A stretch of DNA of 64,000 nt. Origin: Asaia sp037151935 (GTDB lineage Bacteria > Pseudomonadota > Alphaproteobacteria > Acetobacterales > Acetobacteraceae). Positions 51,657 through 60,840 of the stretch are shown here, one piece after another. The stretch is taken from contig NZ_CP157575.1 of NCBI RefSeq assembly GCF_051628905.1, positions 2,294,001 to 2,358,000 on the forward strand, given 5' to 3'. The position numbers and the translations under genes are program-made. Every line of letters begins with the position of its first letter. The first letter of the stretch is position 1. Under the pieces are notes generated by a model. That model ran no database searches and was not told the DNA's origin. It worked only from the letters and a program-made list of their open reading frames with translations.

Positions 51657-52556
51657 ATGACGATCAAGATCGGCGCCAATCCAATCATCTGGTCCAATGA
51701 CGACATGCAGTCGGTTGGCGCGTCAACGACGCTCGAAATGTGTCTGGCTCAGGCGAAAAAGGCCGGGATCCAGGGCATGGAGCTGGGCCATAAATTCCCT
51801 CAGACCGTTTCCGGCATGAAGGCGGCGCTCGATCCGTTCGGGCTCGAATTCATTTCCGGCTGGTGGTCGACTGAATTGCTGACCCGCAGTGCCGAAGAGG
51901 AAATTGCTGCCCTCAAGCCTCGTCTCGAACTGCTTAAGGGGATGGGCTGCAAGGTCTGCATTGCGGCGGAAACCTCGAATGCGATTCATGGCCAGATCGA
52001 TACCCCGCTCTCTGCGCGTCCTTATCTGGCCGCAGGCGAGTGGCCGGAATTCGCTCGACGCATGACGGTCGTAGCTGATTTTCTGGCCGATCATGGCATC
52101 GACCTTGTCTACCATCATCATATGGGCACGGTGGTTCAGTCGCGTAAGGATATCGGTCGCTTCATGGATCTGACCGGTCCTTCGGTGAAGCTGCTTCTCG
52201 ATACGGGTCATGCGCTCTGGGGCGGTGCCGATCCGGCCGAGCTGGCGCGCACCTATCGCGACCGCATCCGTCATGTGCATGGCAAGGATATACGCCCGTT
52301 CAAGCGGGCTCAGGCCGATGTCTATGACTGGAGTTTCTTGCGCAGCGTGCTGTCTGGCGTATTCACCGTGCCAGGCGATGGCTGCATCGATTATGCCCGT
52401 GTGATGCGCGAGCTGCCCGATTATTCGGGCTGGATCGTGCTTGAGGCCGAGCAGGACCCTGAAATTGCCAATCCGCTCGTTTATGCTCGTATGGGCCGCA
52501 ATTATCTGGTCGATACGTTGATTGCGACGGGCCACATGAACGGAGCCTCGTCATGA
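51657..52556 (+). CDS. iolE: myo-inosose-2 dehydratase
   Basis: A 299-aa TIM-barrel enzyme that dehydrates 2-keto-myo-inositol to the diketone used by IolD. It opens MTIKIGANPIIWSNDD, the IolE signature, and has metal-site stretches AAETSNAIHG, YHHHMGT, LLLDTGHALWGG, RHVHGKD and FTVPGDGCIDY. The ATG 51657 follows GCAAGGAGACGAGT. It overlaps iolB by ATGA. The longer frame back to 51492 lies inside iolD and is rejected. Confidence 0.95.
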   Translation: MTIKIGANPIIWSNDDMQSVGASTTLEMCLAQAKKAGIQGMELGHKFPQTVSGMKAALDPFGLEFISGWWSTELLTRSAEEEIAALKPRLELLKGMGCKVCIAAETSNAIHGQIDTPLSARPYLAAGEWPEFARRMTVVADFLADHGIDLVYHHHMGTVVQSRKDIGRFMDLTGPSVKLLLDTGHALWGGADPAELARTYRDRIRHVHGKDIRPFKRAQADVYDWSFLRSVLSGVFTVPGDGCIDYARVMRELPDYSGWIVLEAEQDPEIANPLVYARMGRNYLVDTLIATGHMNGASS

Positions 52557-53353
52557 GTTCGAAGCTTCTGGTGCATTCGCACAAACCGGATGAGAAAAAG
52601 CGGACCGTCGCGGTGACGCCACAATCGGCAGGTTGGGGTTATATCGATTTCAACGTTCGGTCTCTGGCCGCAGGCGAGCAGATTGCCGATCGCACGGGAC
52701 CAAACGAGACCTGCCTTGTGCTCGTCAGTGGCAAGGCGCGCATTATCGGTGCCGGTCAGGATTTCGGGGTGCTGGGCGAACGTATGGACCCCTTCAGCGG
52801 GGCGCCATGGTCGGTCTATCTTCCCTCAGGCGCGGAGTGGCGCGTCGAGGCGGAAACGGCGGTGGAACTTGCTGTCTGCGCCTCGCCCGCCAAGGGGAAA
52901 TATCCGGCGAGGGTGATTTCACCTGATGATGTTGGCGAGCTGACACGCGGCACCGGCACCAATCAGCGCTTCGTGCGCAATATCCTGCCCGACACGGCGC
53001 AGGCCGAGACGCTGCTGGTTGTCGAGGTCATCACGCCGGGAGGACACTGGTCGAGCTACCCGCCGCATAAGCACGACACCGATGATTATCCTAATGAGAC
53101 CTATCTCGAAGAGACCTATTACCACCGTCTCAAACGCGGCAGCGGCTTTGCGCTGCAACGTGTCTATACCAAAGACGGCTCGCTGGACGAGGCCATGGCG
53201 ATTGCCGATCGCGATGTGGTGCTGGTGCCGAAAGGCTATCACCCGGTCGGCGCGCCGCATGGCTTCGATCTCTATTATCTCAACGTGATGGCAGGGCCGC
53301 GCCGGGTGTGGAAATTCACCATGGATCCCGACCAGGCCTTTCTTCCCTACTGA
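52553..53353 (+). CDS. iolB: 5-deoxy-glucuronate isomerase
   Basis: A 266-aa bicupin that converts 5-deoxyglucuronate to 5-dehydro-2-deoxygluconate, the substrate of the IolC kinase. Recognised by LVHSHKPD near the N terminus, GWGYIDFNVRSL, WSSYPPHKHD with the metal His pair, ETYYHRLKRGSGFALQRVYT, and the late GYHPVGAPHGFDLYYLNVMAG. It overlaps iolE by four bases (ATGA), so it is co-translated. Confidence 0.95.
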   Translation: MSSKLLVHSHKPDEKKRTVAVTPQSAGWGYIDFNVRSLAAGEQIADRTGPNETCLVLVSGKARIIGAGQDFGVLGERMDPFSGAPWSVYLPSGAEWRVEAETAVELAVCASPAKGKYPARVISPDDVGELTRGTGTNQRFVRNILPDTAQAETLLVVEVITPGGHWSSYPPHKHDTDDYPNETYLEETYYHRLKRGSGFALQRVYTKDGSLDEAMAIADRDVVLVPKGYHPVGAPHGFDLYYLNVMAGPRRVWKFTMDPDQAFLPY

Positions 53354-53377
53354 TCCGGAAAAGCGGAGTTCAGAGAC

Positions 53378-54391
53378 ATGACTCTCAAAATTGGTGTCAT
53401 CGGCACAGGTGCCATTGGTGAAGACCATATCCGTCGTTGCATGCAGGCGCTTTCAGGCGCGCAGATCGTCGCCGTTACCGATGTGAATCTCGAGCGGGCG
53501 CGCGAGGTGGCCGAGAAATACGCGCCGGGCGCCAAAGTGCCTGAAGATGGTGAGTCCCTGATCGCCCTGCCCGAAGTCGAGGCGGTGATCGTCACCTCAT
53601 GGGGTGGCACTCATGCGCGCTATGTGCTTGAGGCCATTCGGCACAAGAAATATGTGTTCTGCGAAAAGCCTCTGGCGACGAGCGCAGAAGACTGCCTGAA
53701 AATTGTCGAGGCCGAAGCCGCTCATGGCAAGCGCCTCGTTCAGGTCGGGTTCATGCGCCCCTACGATACGGGCTATCGCGCGCTCAAGGCCCTGATCGAC
53801 AAGGGCGAGATCGGCGAGGTGCTGATGATCCATGCGGCTCATCGCAATCAGCGTGTCGGCGCCAATTACAAGACCGACATGGGCATCACGGACACGCTCA
53901 TTCATGAGCTGGATGTGTTCCGCTGGATGCTGGGCGATGATTACGTCAGCGCGCAGGTCATTTTCCCGCGCAGCAGCGGCAAGGCCATGGAACATATTCG
54001 CGATCCGCAGATCGTGCTGCTGGAAACGAAAAAAGGCATCCGTATCGATGTCGAAATATTCGTGAACTGTCAGTACGGCTATGACATCAAATGTGCGGTG
54101 GTGGGAGAGCTGGGCGAAGCCAGCCTGCCGATGCCGCCAGCCGTCGAACTGCGTAAAGCTGCGGCACTCTCGACCGCAATCATGACCGACTGGAAAGAGC
54201 GTTTCATCGCGGCCTATGACGTCGAGGTTCAGGATTTCATCAATGGGGTCAAGGCGGGTGCGCTTAATGGCGCGACGTCATGGGACGGCTATTGCGCCTC
54301 GGTTGCGGCCGATGCCTGCGTCAAGGCGCAGGAAAGTGGCCAGATCGAGCCAATCGCGATGAAGCCGCGTCCTGCACTTTACGGCGGCTGA
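53378..54391 (+). CDS. iolG: inositol 2-dehydrogenase
   Basis: A 337-aa Gfo/Idh/MocA dehydrogenase that oxidises myo-inositol to 2-keto-myo-inositol, the first step of the pathway. NAD site GVIGTGAIGEDHIRR (about 6-20), the catalytic Lys in CEKPLA (about 95-100), QVGFMRPYD, and the active-site His-Asp region TLIHELDVFRW. GCGGAGTTCAGAGAC precedes the ATG. It follows iolB by 24 bases, ending the enzymatic core iolCDEBG. The pattern TLIHELDV is typical of true IolG proteins. Confidence 0.94.
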   Translation: MTLKIGVIGTGAIGEDHIRRCMQALSGAQIVAVTDVNLERAREVAEKYAPGAKVPEDGESLIALPEVEAVIVTSWGGTHARYVLEAIRHKKYVFCEKPLATSAEDCLKIVEAEAAHGKRLVQVGFMRPYDTGYRALKALIDKGEIGEVLMIHAAHRNQRVGANYKTDMGITDTLIHELDVFRWMLGDDYVSAQVIFPRSSGKAMEHIRDPQIVLLETKKGIRIDVEIFVNCQYGYDIKCAVVGELGEASLPMPPAVELRKAAALSTAIMTDWKERFIAAYDVEVQDFINGVKAGALNGATSWDGYCASVAADACVKAQESGQIEPIAMKPRPALYGG

Positions 54392-54559
54392 ATTTTAACA
54401 AGCGGAAAGGGAAAACCGCACGATAGAGAGCCGTCAGGATCTGCCGCGTTATCGCAGGCCCGCAAGCAGCACAGGGCGCACAGGATCCAGAACGGCTGTC
54501 TGAACCCATTCAATGACTGTCTCTCCCAGCGATGAAGCGCCGGGACAGGAGAACATTTC

Positions 54560-56026
54560 ATGAGAAGAGTAAAAGACGTCGTCATGGTGCAATCGGAGCG
54601 TCATGATGTGGGCTATGTGCTGCGCATCTGTGCGATCGCGGCCCTGGGCGGTATCCTTTTTGGCTATGATACGTCGGTTATTTCCGGCGCGATCTCGCCC
54701 TTGCAGGAATATTTCCATCTTTCTCCGGCCCAGACCGGCTGGGCTGTCTCGAACGTCGTGATCGGCTGCATGGTCGGCGCGATTATTTCGGGCGCGATGG
54801 CCGATCGCCTCGGTCGCCGCATGACGCTGTTTATCTGCGCATTGCTGTTCAGCGTGCAGTCTATCGGTACGGCACTTGCGACCGATTTCACCTGGTTCGT
54901 CATCTATCGCATGCTGGGTGGTATCGCTGTCGGCGTGGCTTCTGCCGTGTCGCCCATGTACATGTCCGAGGTCTCACCCAAAGACATGCGTGGCCGCGCG
55001 CTCAGCATGGAGCAGTTCGCGATCGTATTCGGTCAGGTCGTGGTGTTCATCGTCAATTACCTGATCGCGCGCTCCGCAACGCCGGAATGGCTGCTCGATA
55101 TGGGGTGGCGCTGGATGTTCGGGTCGGAAATCATACCGTGCATTCTTTTCTGCGCGACGATCTTCTTCATTCCCGAATCCCCGCGCTGGCATGTGCTCAA
55201 AGGGCGTCACGACGAAGCCCTGAAAACCCTCACGCGTATTTCGAACGAGCATCATGCGCGCAATCTTCATGCCGAAATTAAGCAATCTCTCGGGGCCGTG
55301 GCCAAAAGCTCGCTCGGTTTCACCAGGGTGCTGGGCGATGCACGTGCGCGCTGGATCATTTTTGTGGGGGCCAGCATTGCTGCATTGCAGCAGGTCACCG
55401 GCATCAATGTCATGATGTATTATGCGCCGATGGTGCTGAAATCGACCAGTGGCAGCCTGCAAGCAGCCCTGTTTCAGACCATCTGGATCGGTTTTGCTCT
55501 GCTGCTCGGCTGCATTATCGGCGCCTGGATCGTCGATCGTCACGGTCGCAAGCCCCTGATGCTCTGGGGGTCGATCGGCATGATCCTGGGTCTTCTGGTC
55601 GTGTCCTGGGGGCTTTATACGCAGTCTACGGGTTTGATGGCACTGTCGGGCATGCTGGTTTTCATGCTCATGTTCGGCCTGTCCTGGGGGCCGGTCTGCT
55701 GGATCCTGATTTCAGAGATATTCCCCAACCGCTTTCGTGCCGTGGGCATCAGCCTTGCCGTGACGTCGCAATGGGGCATGAATTTCGTCGTCAGCCAGTT
55801 TTTCCCGATGCTGAGCGAAAATAAATATCTCTCCGAGCAGTTCCATGGTGCCTTCTCGATGTGGCTTTTCGCCATTCTGGGCCTGTTCGCGCTGTGGTTC
55901 GTGATGAAATTCGTGCCTGAGACCAAGGGCGTCGCGCTCGAAAAGATCGAGGACACGATGATTAATCACCGCACGGCTTCTGCCACGACCGCATCGGTTG
56001 CGGCCAATACCACTAGACATGTCTGA
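54560..56026 (+). CDS. iolT: MFS sugar/inositol transporter (IolT-like)
   Basis: A 488-aa twelve-helix permease of the sugar-porter family. Signatures: GGILFGYDTSVISGAI, GRRMTLFICALLF, SPMYMSEVSPKDMRGRALS, the central IPESPRWHVLKGRHDEA, GINVMMYYAPMVLKS and PVCWILISEIFPNRFRA, ending with VPETKGVALEKIE. The location inside the iol cluster argues for a myo-inositol:proton symporter; sugar specificity cannot be read directly. AGGAGAACATTTC precedes the ATG. It follows iolG after about 170 bases without an evident terminator. Confidence 0.9.
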   Translation: MRRVKDVVMVQSERHDVGYVLRICAIAALGGILFGYDTSVISGAISPLQEYFHLSPAQTGWAVSNVVIGCMVGAIISGAMADRLGRRMTLFICALLFSVQSIGTALATDFTWFVIYRMLGGIAVGVASAVSPMYMSEVSPKDMRGRALSMEQFAIVFGQVVVFIVNYLIARSATPEWLLDMGWRWMFGSEIIPCILFCATIFFIPESPRWHVLKGRHDEALKTLTRISNEHHARNLHAEIKQSLGAVAKSSLGFTRVLGDARARWIIFVGASIAALQQVTGINVMMYYAPMVLKSTSGSLQAALFQTIWIGFALLLGCIIGAWIVDRHGRKPLMLWGSIGMILGLLVVSWGLYTQSTGLMALSGMLVFMLMFGLSWGPVCWILISEIFPNRFRAVGISLAVTSQWGMNFVVSQFFPMLSENKYLSEQFHGAFSMWLFAILGLFALWFVMKFVPETKGVALEKIEDTMINHRTASATTASVAANTTRHV

Positions 56027-56041
56027 GTAGGAGCGACGGCT

Positions 56042-57163
56042 ATGAGAAAGACACTTCGCGTCGGTCTGATTGGCACCGGCTTCATGGGCAAGGCCCACGC
56101 GCTCTCCTATCAGGCAGCGGGCAATGTGTTCGACGATATTCCCCGCCCCGTGCTTCACGCCGTGGCCGATATCGATGGTGCCCGCGCCGAGATGTTCAGG
56201 CATCAGTTCGGTTTTGCCAGAGCCCTGACCGACTGGCAGAAACTGATCGAAGATCCTGAAATCGATGTGGTGTCGATTACAACGCCGACGCTGTTTCATA
56301 AGGAGATAGCGCTTGCCGCCATCGCCGCGGGCAAGCATGTCCATTGTGAAAAGCCACTAGCCATCAGCGCCGCCGATGCGCAGGAAATGACGCTCGCTGC
56401 CGAACAGGCGGGCGTGCGTACGGCGAGCGGGTTCAATTATCTCAAGAACCCGCTTCTGAAATATGCGCGTGAGATGATCGCCTCGGGCGAACTCGGCGAC
56501 ATTACCGATTTCAACGGTATTCACGCCGAGGGCTTCATGGCCGATCCGCAGACGCCCTGGTCGTGGCGTTGCGATCCGGCTGGCGGGCAGGGGGCGATTG
56601 CCGATGTCGGCAGCCATATCATTGCCATTGCGCGTTTTCTGCTCGGCCCGGTCACGCAGGTTTTTGCCCAGCTCGATACGCCCATCAAGACGCGTCCCGT
56701 CGCGCCGGGGAGCAGCGAACGCAAGGCGGTCGGTGTGGATGATATTGCCCGCATGATCGTCGGTTTCGAGCGCGGCTGTTCCGGCACATTGCAGGCCAAC
56801 TGGCTGGCGACCGGGCGCAATATGCAGCTCGGTTTTCAGGTTTCCGGCAGCAAGGGCACGCTTGTCTTCAGCCAGGAGCGCATGAACGAGCTGCACTATT
56901 TCAGGGCAGGTGAAGACACGCGCAGCAATGGTTTTCGCGTGATCGAGTCCGGGCCGCAGCATGCGCCTTACGGCGCGTTCTGCGTGGCGGGGGGGCATCA
57001 TCTCGGCTTCAATGACCTCAAGACCATCGAGATGGCCGAGTTCATCCGGGCCATCGATCAGGGTGTGGCCGCAAGCCCCGATTTCCGCGAGGCATGGGAA
57101 GTGCAGCGTCTGATCGATGCTGCCGTCATGTCGCACAAGGACAAAACCTGGCTCTCGCTCTGA
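56042..57163 (+). CDS. second Gfo/Idh/MocA-family dehydrogenase
   Basis: A 373-aa dehydrogenase with NAD site GLIGTGFMGKAHALSY, catalytic Lys in HCEKPLAI, FNYLKNP and the His motif GAIADVGSHIIAIARFL. Not an IolG paralogue in detail: the N-terminal insert and the GFMADP block resemble dehydrogenases for other inositol isomers or sugars, such as scyllo-inositol. It follows the transporter after 15 bases with TAGGAGCGACGGCT upstream. Probably feeds another cyclitol into the pathway; the substrate is not proven. Confidence 0.88.
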   Translation: MRKTLRVGLIGTGFMGKAHALSYQAAGNVFDDIPRPVLHAVADIDGARAEMFRHQFGFARALTDWQKLIEDPEIDVVSITTPTLFHKEIALAAIAAGKHVHCEKPLAISAADAQEMTLAAEQAGVRTASGFNYLKNPLLKYAREMIASGELGDITDFNGIHAEGFMADPQTPWSWRCDPAGGQGAIADVGSHIIAIARFLLGPVTQVFAQLDTPIKTRPVAPGSSERKAVGVDDIARMIVGFERGCSGTLQANWLATGRNMQLGFQVSGSKGTLVFSQERMNELHYFRAGEDTRSNGFRVIESGPQHAPYGAFCVAGGHHLGFNDLKTIEMAEFIRAIDQGVAASPDFREAWEVQRLIDAAVMSHKDKTWLSL

Positions 57164-57223
57164 GCCTAGAAGCGCTCCCCGGCGCGTCAGCCGGGGAAAA
57201 TGCATCCGAAACAAGGAAAGACC

Positions 57224-57613
57224 ATGCCGCTACTGCATTTCCATGTCGTCGAAGGGCGCAGCGACACCGAGATCAAGGCCATGCTCGACGCGGCCCATGA
57301 GGCGATGCTCGAGGTGTTCGAGGTGCCGCGTGGCGATCGCTATCAGATCGTCTCGGAGCACAAAAAGACCCATATGATCGTCGAGGATACGGGGCTCGAC
57401 ATCCCCCGAACCGACAAGATGCTGGTGCTGCAGATGTTCAGCAGACCACGGGGCGAGGCCAAGAATGCGGCCTTCTATCGTCGTCTGACCGAGCGTCTTG
57501 AACAGGCGTGTGCCATGGCGCCGTCCGATGTCATGGTCTCGGTGGTTGAAAACGAAGACGCACATTGGTCTTTCGGCCATGGGCGCGCCCAGTTTCTCAC
57601 AGGCGAATTGTAA
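57224..57613 (+). CDS. tautomerase-superfamily protein (Tautomerase_2 type)
   Basis: A 129-aa protein that begins MPLLHFHVVEGRSD, so that after removal of Met the catalytic Pro-1 is exposed, as in the tautomerase superfamily. Later family elements: FEVPRGDRYQIV, FSRPRGEAKNAAFY, and ENEDAHWSFGHGRAQF, the C-terminal motif of the Tautomerase_2 family. AAGGAAAGACC precedes the ATG 57224. It would act on an enol or 2-oxo intermediate in the cytoplasm. Its role in inositol breakdown is not established. Confidence 0.88.
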   Translation: MPLLHFHVVEGRSDTEIKAMLDAAHEAMLEVFEVPRGDRYQIVSEHKKTHMIVEDTGLDIPRTDKMLVLQMFSRPRGEAKNAAFYRRLTERLEQACAMAPSDVMVSVVENEDAHWSFGHGRAQFLTGEL

Positions 57614-57644
57614 GGCGCGGTTTCTGCCGCAGGAAGGAAAAGTC

Positions 57645-58493
57645 ATGCGTCCCGAAACCGGGCCTGCGGGCCAGTCGGATCGTTTTTCCCTGGCCGTCTG
57701 TGCCGAGATGGTTTTTCTGGACCTGCCTTTTGTCGAGCGAGTGAAGCATCTGGCGCGTGAAGGGTTTCTGGTCGAGATCTGGGACTGGACGCGTCACGAT
57801 CTGAGGCGTCTCGCAGCGACGGGCGCCAGTTTTTCCTCCATGACCGGCTATGTCAGCGGCACGCTGGCCGATGAGTCCGGCGCGCAGGAAATGCTGCATA
57901 CGGCAGAACTGTCTATACGCGCAGCGCGTGAACTCGGTGTGCCGAGGCTCAACCTGCACGGCACCGGGCTCGGGCCGGAGGGACTCCCGGTCAAGCCCTG
58001 TACCCAGGGTGCCGATGGCGCCATGTGGATGAAGGCACGCGATACATTGTCGCGTCTTGCTGCTCTTGGCGAGAAGCATGGGGTGATGTTCGTACTCGAA
58101 AATCTCAACGCGGCGGTCGATCATCCCGGTGTGCCGTTCGGGCGCGCAGAGGATTGTCTGAGCCTCGTGCAGGCGGTCGATCACCCCTCATTGCGTCTGA
58201 TGCTCGATCTGTATCATGCGCAGATCGGAGAGGGGAATCTGATCGCGCTTCTTGAGCGCGCCATGGACTATATAGGCGAAATTCAGGTGGCCGATGTGCC
58301 CGGCCGGTGCCAGCCCGGCACGGGTGAGATCAACTATTTTGCCATCGCCAGAGCCTTGCGGCGCCTAGATTACCGGGGAGTGATCGGGCTGGAGGGCTGG
58401 GCGGCTGAGGGAGATAGTGACCGCGCCCTCAAAGAGTTTGCACGAGCGTTCAATGCTGATATGGCCGACGGGGAGTGGGCGCATGAAACATAG
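57645..58493 (+). CDS. hydroxypyruvate-isomerase-like TIM-barrel protein
   Basis: A 282-aa protein of the xylose-isomerase-like fold, Hyi/OtnI branch: REGFLVEIWDW, VLENLNAAVDHPG (metal Glu), LRLMLDLYHAQIGEGNL (metal Asp and His), QVADVPGRCQPGTGEINY (metal His and Gln-type block) and GLEGWAAEG (metal Glu). Hydroxypyruvate isomerase is the closest named function, but in this setting a 2-keto-inositol isomerase role like IolI is also reasonable. GGAAGGAAAAGTC precedes the ATG. It is the last gene of the iol-associated series. Confidence 0.85.
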   Translation: MRPETGPAGQSDRFSLAVCAEMVFLDLPFVERVKHLAREGFLVEIWDWTRHDLRRLAATGASFSSMTGYVSGTLADESGAQEMLHTAELSIRAARELGVPRLNLHGTGLGPEGLPVKPCTQGADGAMWMKARDTLSRLAALGEKHGVMFVLENLNAAVDHPGVPFGRAEDCLSLVQAVDHPSLRLMLDLYHAQIGEGNLIALLERAMDYIGEIQVADVPGRCQPGTGEINYFAIARALRRLDYRGVIGLEGWAAEGDSDRALKEFARAFNADMADGEWAHET

Positions 58494-58917
58494 GCGCGTT
58501 TATGAGTTTCGATTATAGCTTTGGTGTTACTTGCCCGTCAGCGAGATTAAGGCGGGATTTGTCTTCATGATGCGACCGCATTTATTCGGGATTTTGGGGC
58601 ACTCAGAGAAGCTGTGTCTGTCTCGCACGGAATTGCAGGGCCTTTGCTGGTTTCTCGATGACTCAGCCAAAAAAACCGGGGACACCAATGAACTGCTCGA
58701 TTGACCACAGCGTTGGTAAGTACCCTTAACAAGTATTTTGAACCTTTTTCCCAGACGTAAAGCCGTCTCAAATAATAGCAGATGAGTTTCATTCTTAACT
58801 GCTGATAGGTTTTGTTTCAGAATCTGACATTTTCTTAAAATATCTCGATAACCGGGTCAGGGAACCGACTTCGACATGGGCGTTTATAGCGTCACGTGAT
58901 TTTACCGGAGAGCCCCG
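58494..58917. other. intergenic region upstream of catalase gene
   Basis: About 420 bases without a supportable gene. The proximal part is AT-rich and probably carries the catalase promoter. An ATG frame of 22 codons at its left end has no ribosome binding site. No terminator for the iol series is obvious. Confidence 0.5.
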
Positions 58918-60378
58918 ATGTCTGACACACGTATCAAACCTGCCACGACCGATTCAGGCGCCCCTGTCGCCAGCACCGATTATTCGCTGAGCGTCGGAGC
59001 CGACGGCCCGATCCTGCTTCATGACCATTATCTCATCGAGCAGATGGCGGCGTTCAACCGTGAGATGATCCCCGATCGTCAGCCTCACGCTAAGGGCGGT
59101 GGCGCGTTCGGCCATTTCGAGGTCACGCATGACCTGAGCCGCTACACCAAGGCCAAGTTTCTGCAGAAGGGCGCCAAGACCGAGACCGTCGTGCGCTTCT
59201 CGACTGTAGCCGGTGAGTCGGGTAGCCCCGATACCTGGCGCGATCCGCGCGGCTTCTCGGTGAAGTTCTATACCGAAGAAGGCAATTTCGACATGGTGGG
59301 CAATAACACGCCCGTCTTCTTCGTACGCGATCCGATGAAGTTCCAGCATTTCATCCATTCGCAGAAGCGCCGCGCCGATAACGGCCTGCGTGATAACGAC
59401 ATGCAGTGGGATTTTTGGACGCTGAGCCCGGAGACGGCGCATCAGGTGACCTGGCTCATGGGCGATCGCGGCATTCCTGCCAGCTGGCGTCACATGGATG
59501 GTTTTTCGAGCCATACCTATATGTGGGTCAATGAGGCAGGTGAACGCTTCTGGGTGAAATACCACTTCAAGACCGATCAGGGCATCAAATGCCTGACACA
59601 GGACCAGGCCGACAAGCTGGCTGGCAGCGATGCCGACTACCATCGTCGTGACCTGTACGAAGCGATCAAGCGTGGCGAGCATCCGAGCTGGACGCTCAAG
59701 ATGCAGATCATGCCGTATGAAGACGCCAAGACCTATCACATCAACCCGTTCGATCTGACCAAGGTATGGCCGCAGAGCGAATATCCGCTGATCGAAGTCG
59801 GCAAGCTGACGCTCGACAGCAATCCGACAGATTTCTTTGCACAGATCGAACAGGTTGCTTTCGAGCCCAATAACCACGTGCCGGGCACGGGGCTGTCACC
59901 CGACAAGATGCTGCTGGCACGTGCCTTCGCCTATGCCGACGCGCACCGTGCCCGCCTTGGGGTGAACTACAAGCAGATTCCGGTCAATGCGCCGAAATGC
60001 CCGGTCCACTCCTATTCCAAGGGTGGCACGATGCGGTCGCATAACGTGTCCGATCCGGTTTATGCGCCGAATTCGAAGGGTGGTCCTGCGGCAGATGCCG
60101 AGCGTTATCCTGAAAATGCTGTCTGGGCGGCGGATGGCGAGTTCGTTCGCGCTGCCTATACGCTGCGCCCTGATGACAATGATTTCAGTCAGGCGAATGA
60201 TCTGGTCAATCGTGTAATGGATGACGCTGCTCGCGAACGTCTCGTTCAGAATGCGGCAGGTCATATTGCTGGCGGTGTCGAAGAGCCGGTACTGTCACGT
60301 GTGTTCGAATACTGGACGAATGTGGACGAAAAGATCGGCCAGCGCATTCGCGAAGCCGTTCTTGCGCAGAAAAGCTGA
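58918..60378 (+). CDS. katA: monofunctional haem catalase (small-subunit type)
   Basis: Decomposes hydrogen peroxide in the cytoplasm. The 486-aa protein has the distal catalytic His in RQPHAKGGGAFG, the distal Asn in DMVGNNTPVFFVRDP, RFSTVAGESGSPDTWRDPRG, the QVTWLMGDRGIP block and the proximal haem Tyr in RAFAYADAHRARLG. The length and lack of a C-terminal flavodoxin-like domain place it in the small-subunit clade. GGAGAGCCCCG precedes the ATG. Useful for an obligate aerobe with incomplete oxidation metabolism. Confidence 0.97.
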   Translation: MSDTRIKPATTDSGAPVASTDYSLSVGADGPILLHDHYLIEQMAAFNREMIPDRQPHAKGGGAFGHFEVTHDLSRYTKAKFLQKGAKTETVVRFSTVAGESGSPDTWRDPRGFSVKFYTEEGNFDMVGNNTPVFFVRDPMKFQHFIHSQKRRADNGLRDNDMQWDFWTLSPETAHQVTWLMGDRGIPASWRHMDGFSSHTYMWVNEAGERFWVKYHFKTDQGIKCLTQDQADKLAGSDADYHRRDLYEAIKRGEHPSWTLKMQIMPYEDAKTYHINPFDLTKVWPQSEYPLIEVGKLTLDSNPTDFFAQIEQVAFEPNNHVPGTGLSPDKMLLARAFAYADAHRARLGVNYKQIPVNAPKCPVHSYSKGGTMRSHNVSDPVYAPNSKGGPAADAERYPENAVWAADGEFVRAAYTLRPDDNDFSQANDLVNRVMDDAARERLVQNAAGHIAGGVEEPVLSRVFEYWTNVDEKIGQRIREAVLAQKS

Positions 60379-60840
60379 GCGTGACGCCCATCCTGGATGT
60401 CTAATGAGGGGGAGAGCTTTTGGGCTCTCCCTCTTTTTTTTACGTAGGCTCCAGGCCATATTTTGCGAAATCGATACGAAGGCGCTTTAAAGCGAGTGTC
60501 TCCACTCTGATCGACGATGAGACCGGTGTGGTATGGGTATCATGATCTGGCAGAAAGGTGCTTCGCCCAATAATCAGCCATTTCTGACCTCGGGCGGTAC
60601 GAGTCTCTGTTCAGACTTTACTGGCCGGTTCGTGGTTCGTGTCTAGCGGAAGAGAGAAGCGGCGATAACGCCGGATTACAGGCTCCATGTTCCCGGCCGT
60701 CTCGTTCGTGACGGCATAGTTTGCGACCCTGATTTTTAGAGGCAGTGTCCTCGCGCCCGCGCTTTCAGGCATTCCCGGGATCGTTGCGTTGCTGCTCCCG
60801 CACCTCAAGGCCGAGAACAGCTCAACCCGCTCCTTCGGGA
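60379..60840. other. intergenic region between convergent catalase and phosphatase genes
   Basis: About 460 bases. The catalase terminator lies at 60408-60441. The rest shows no conserved protein, RNA or repeat that I can recognise; a minus-strand open frame here (about 60611-61183) runs into the phosphatase gene in another frame and looks like a shadow. Confidence 0.5.
60408..60441 (+). terminator. intrinsic terminator of catalase gene
   Basis: GGGGGAGAGC pairs with GCTCTCCCTC around a short T-rich loop and is followed by eight T. It begins about 30 bases past the stop. Confidence 0.93.
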
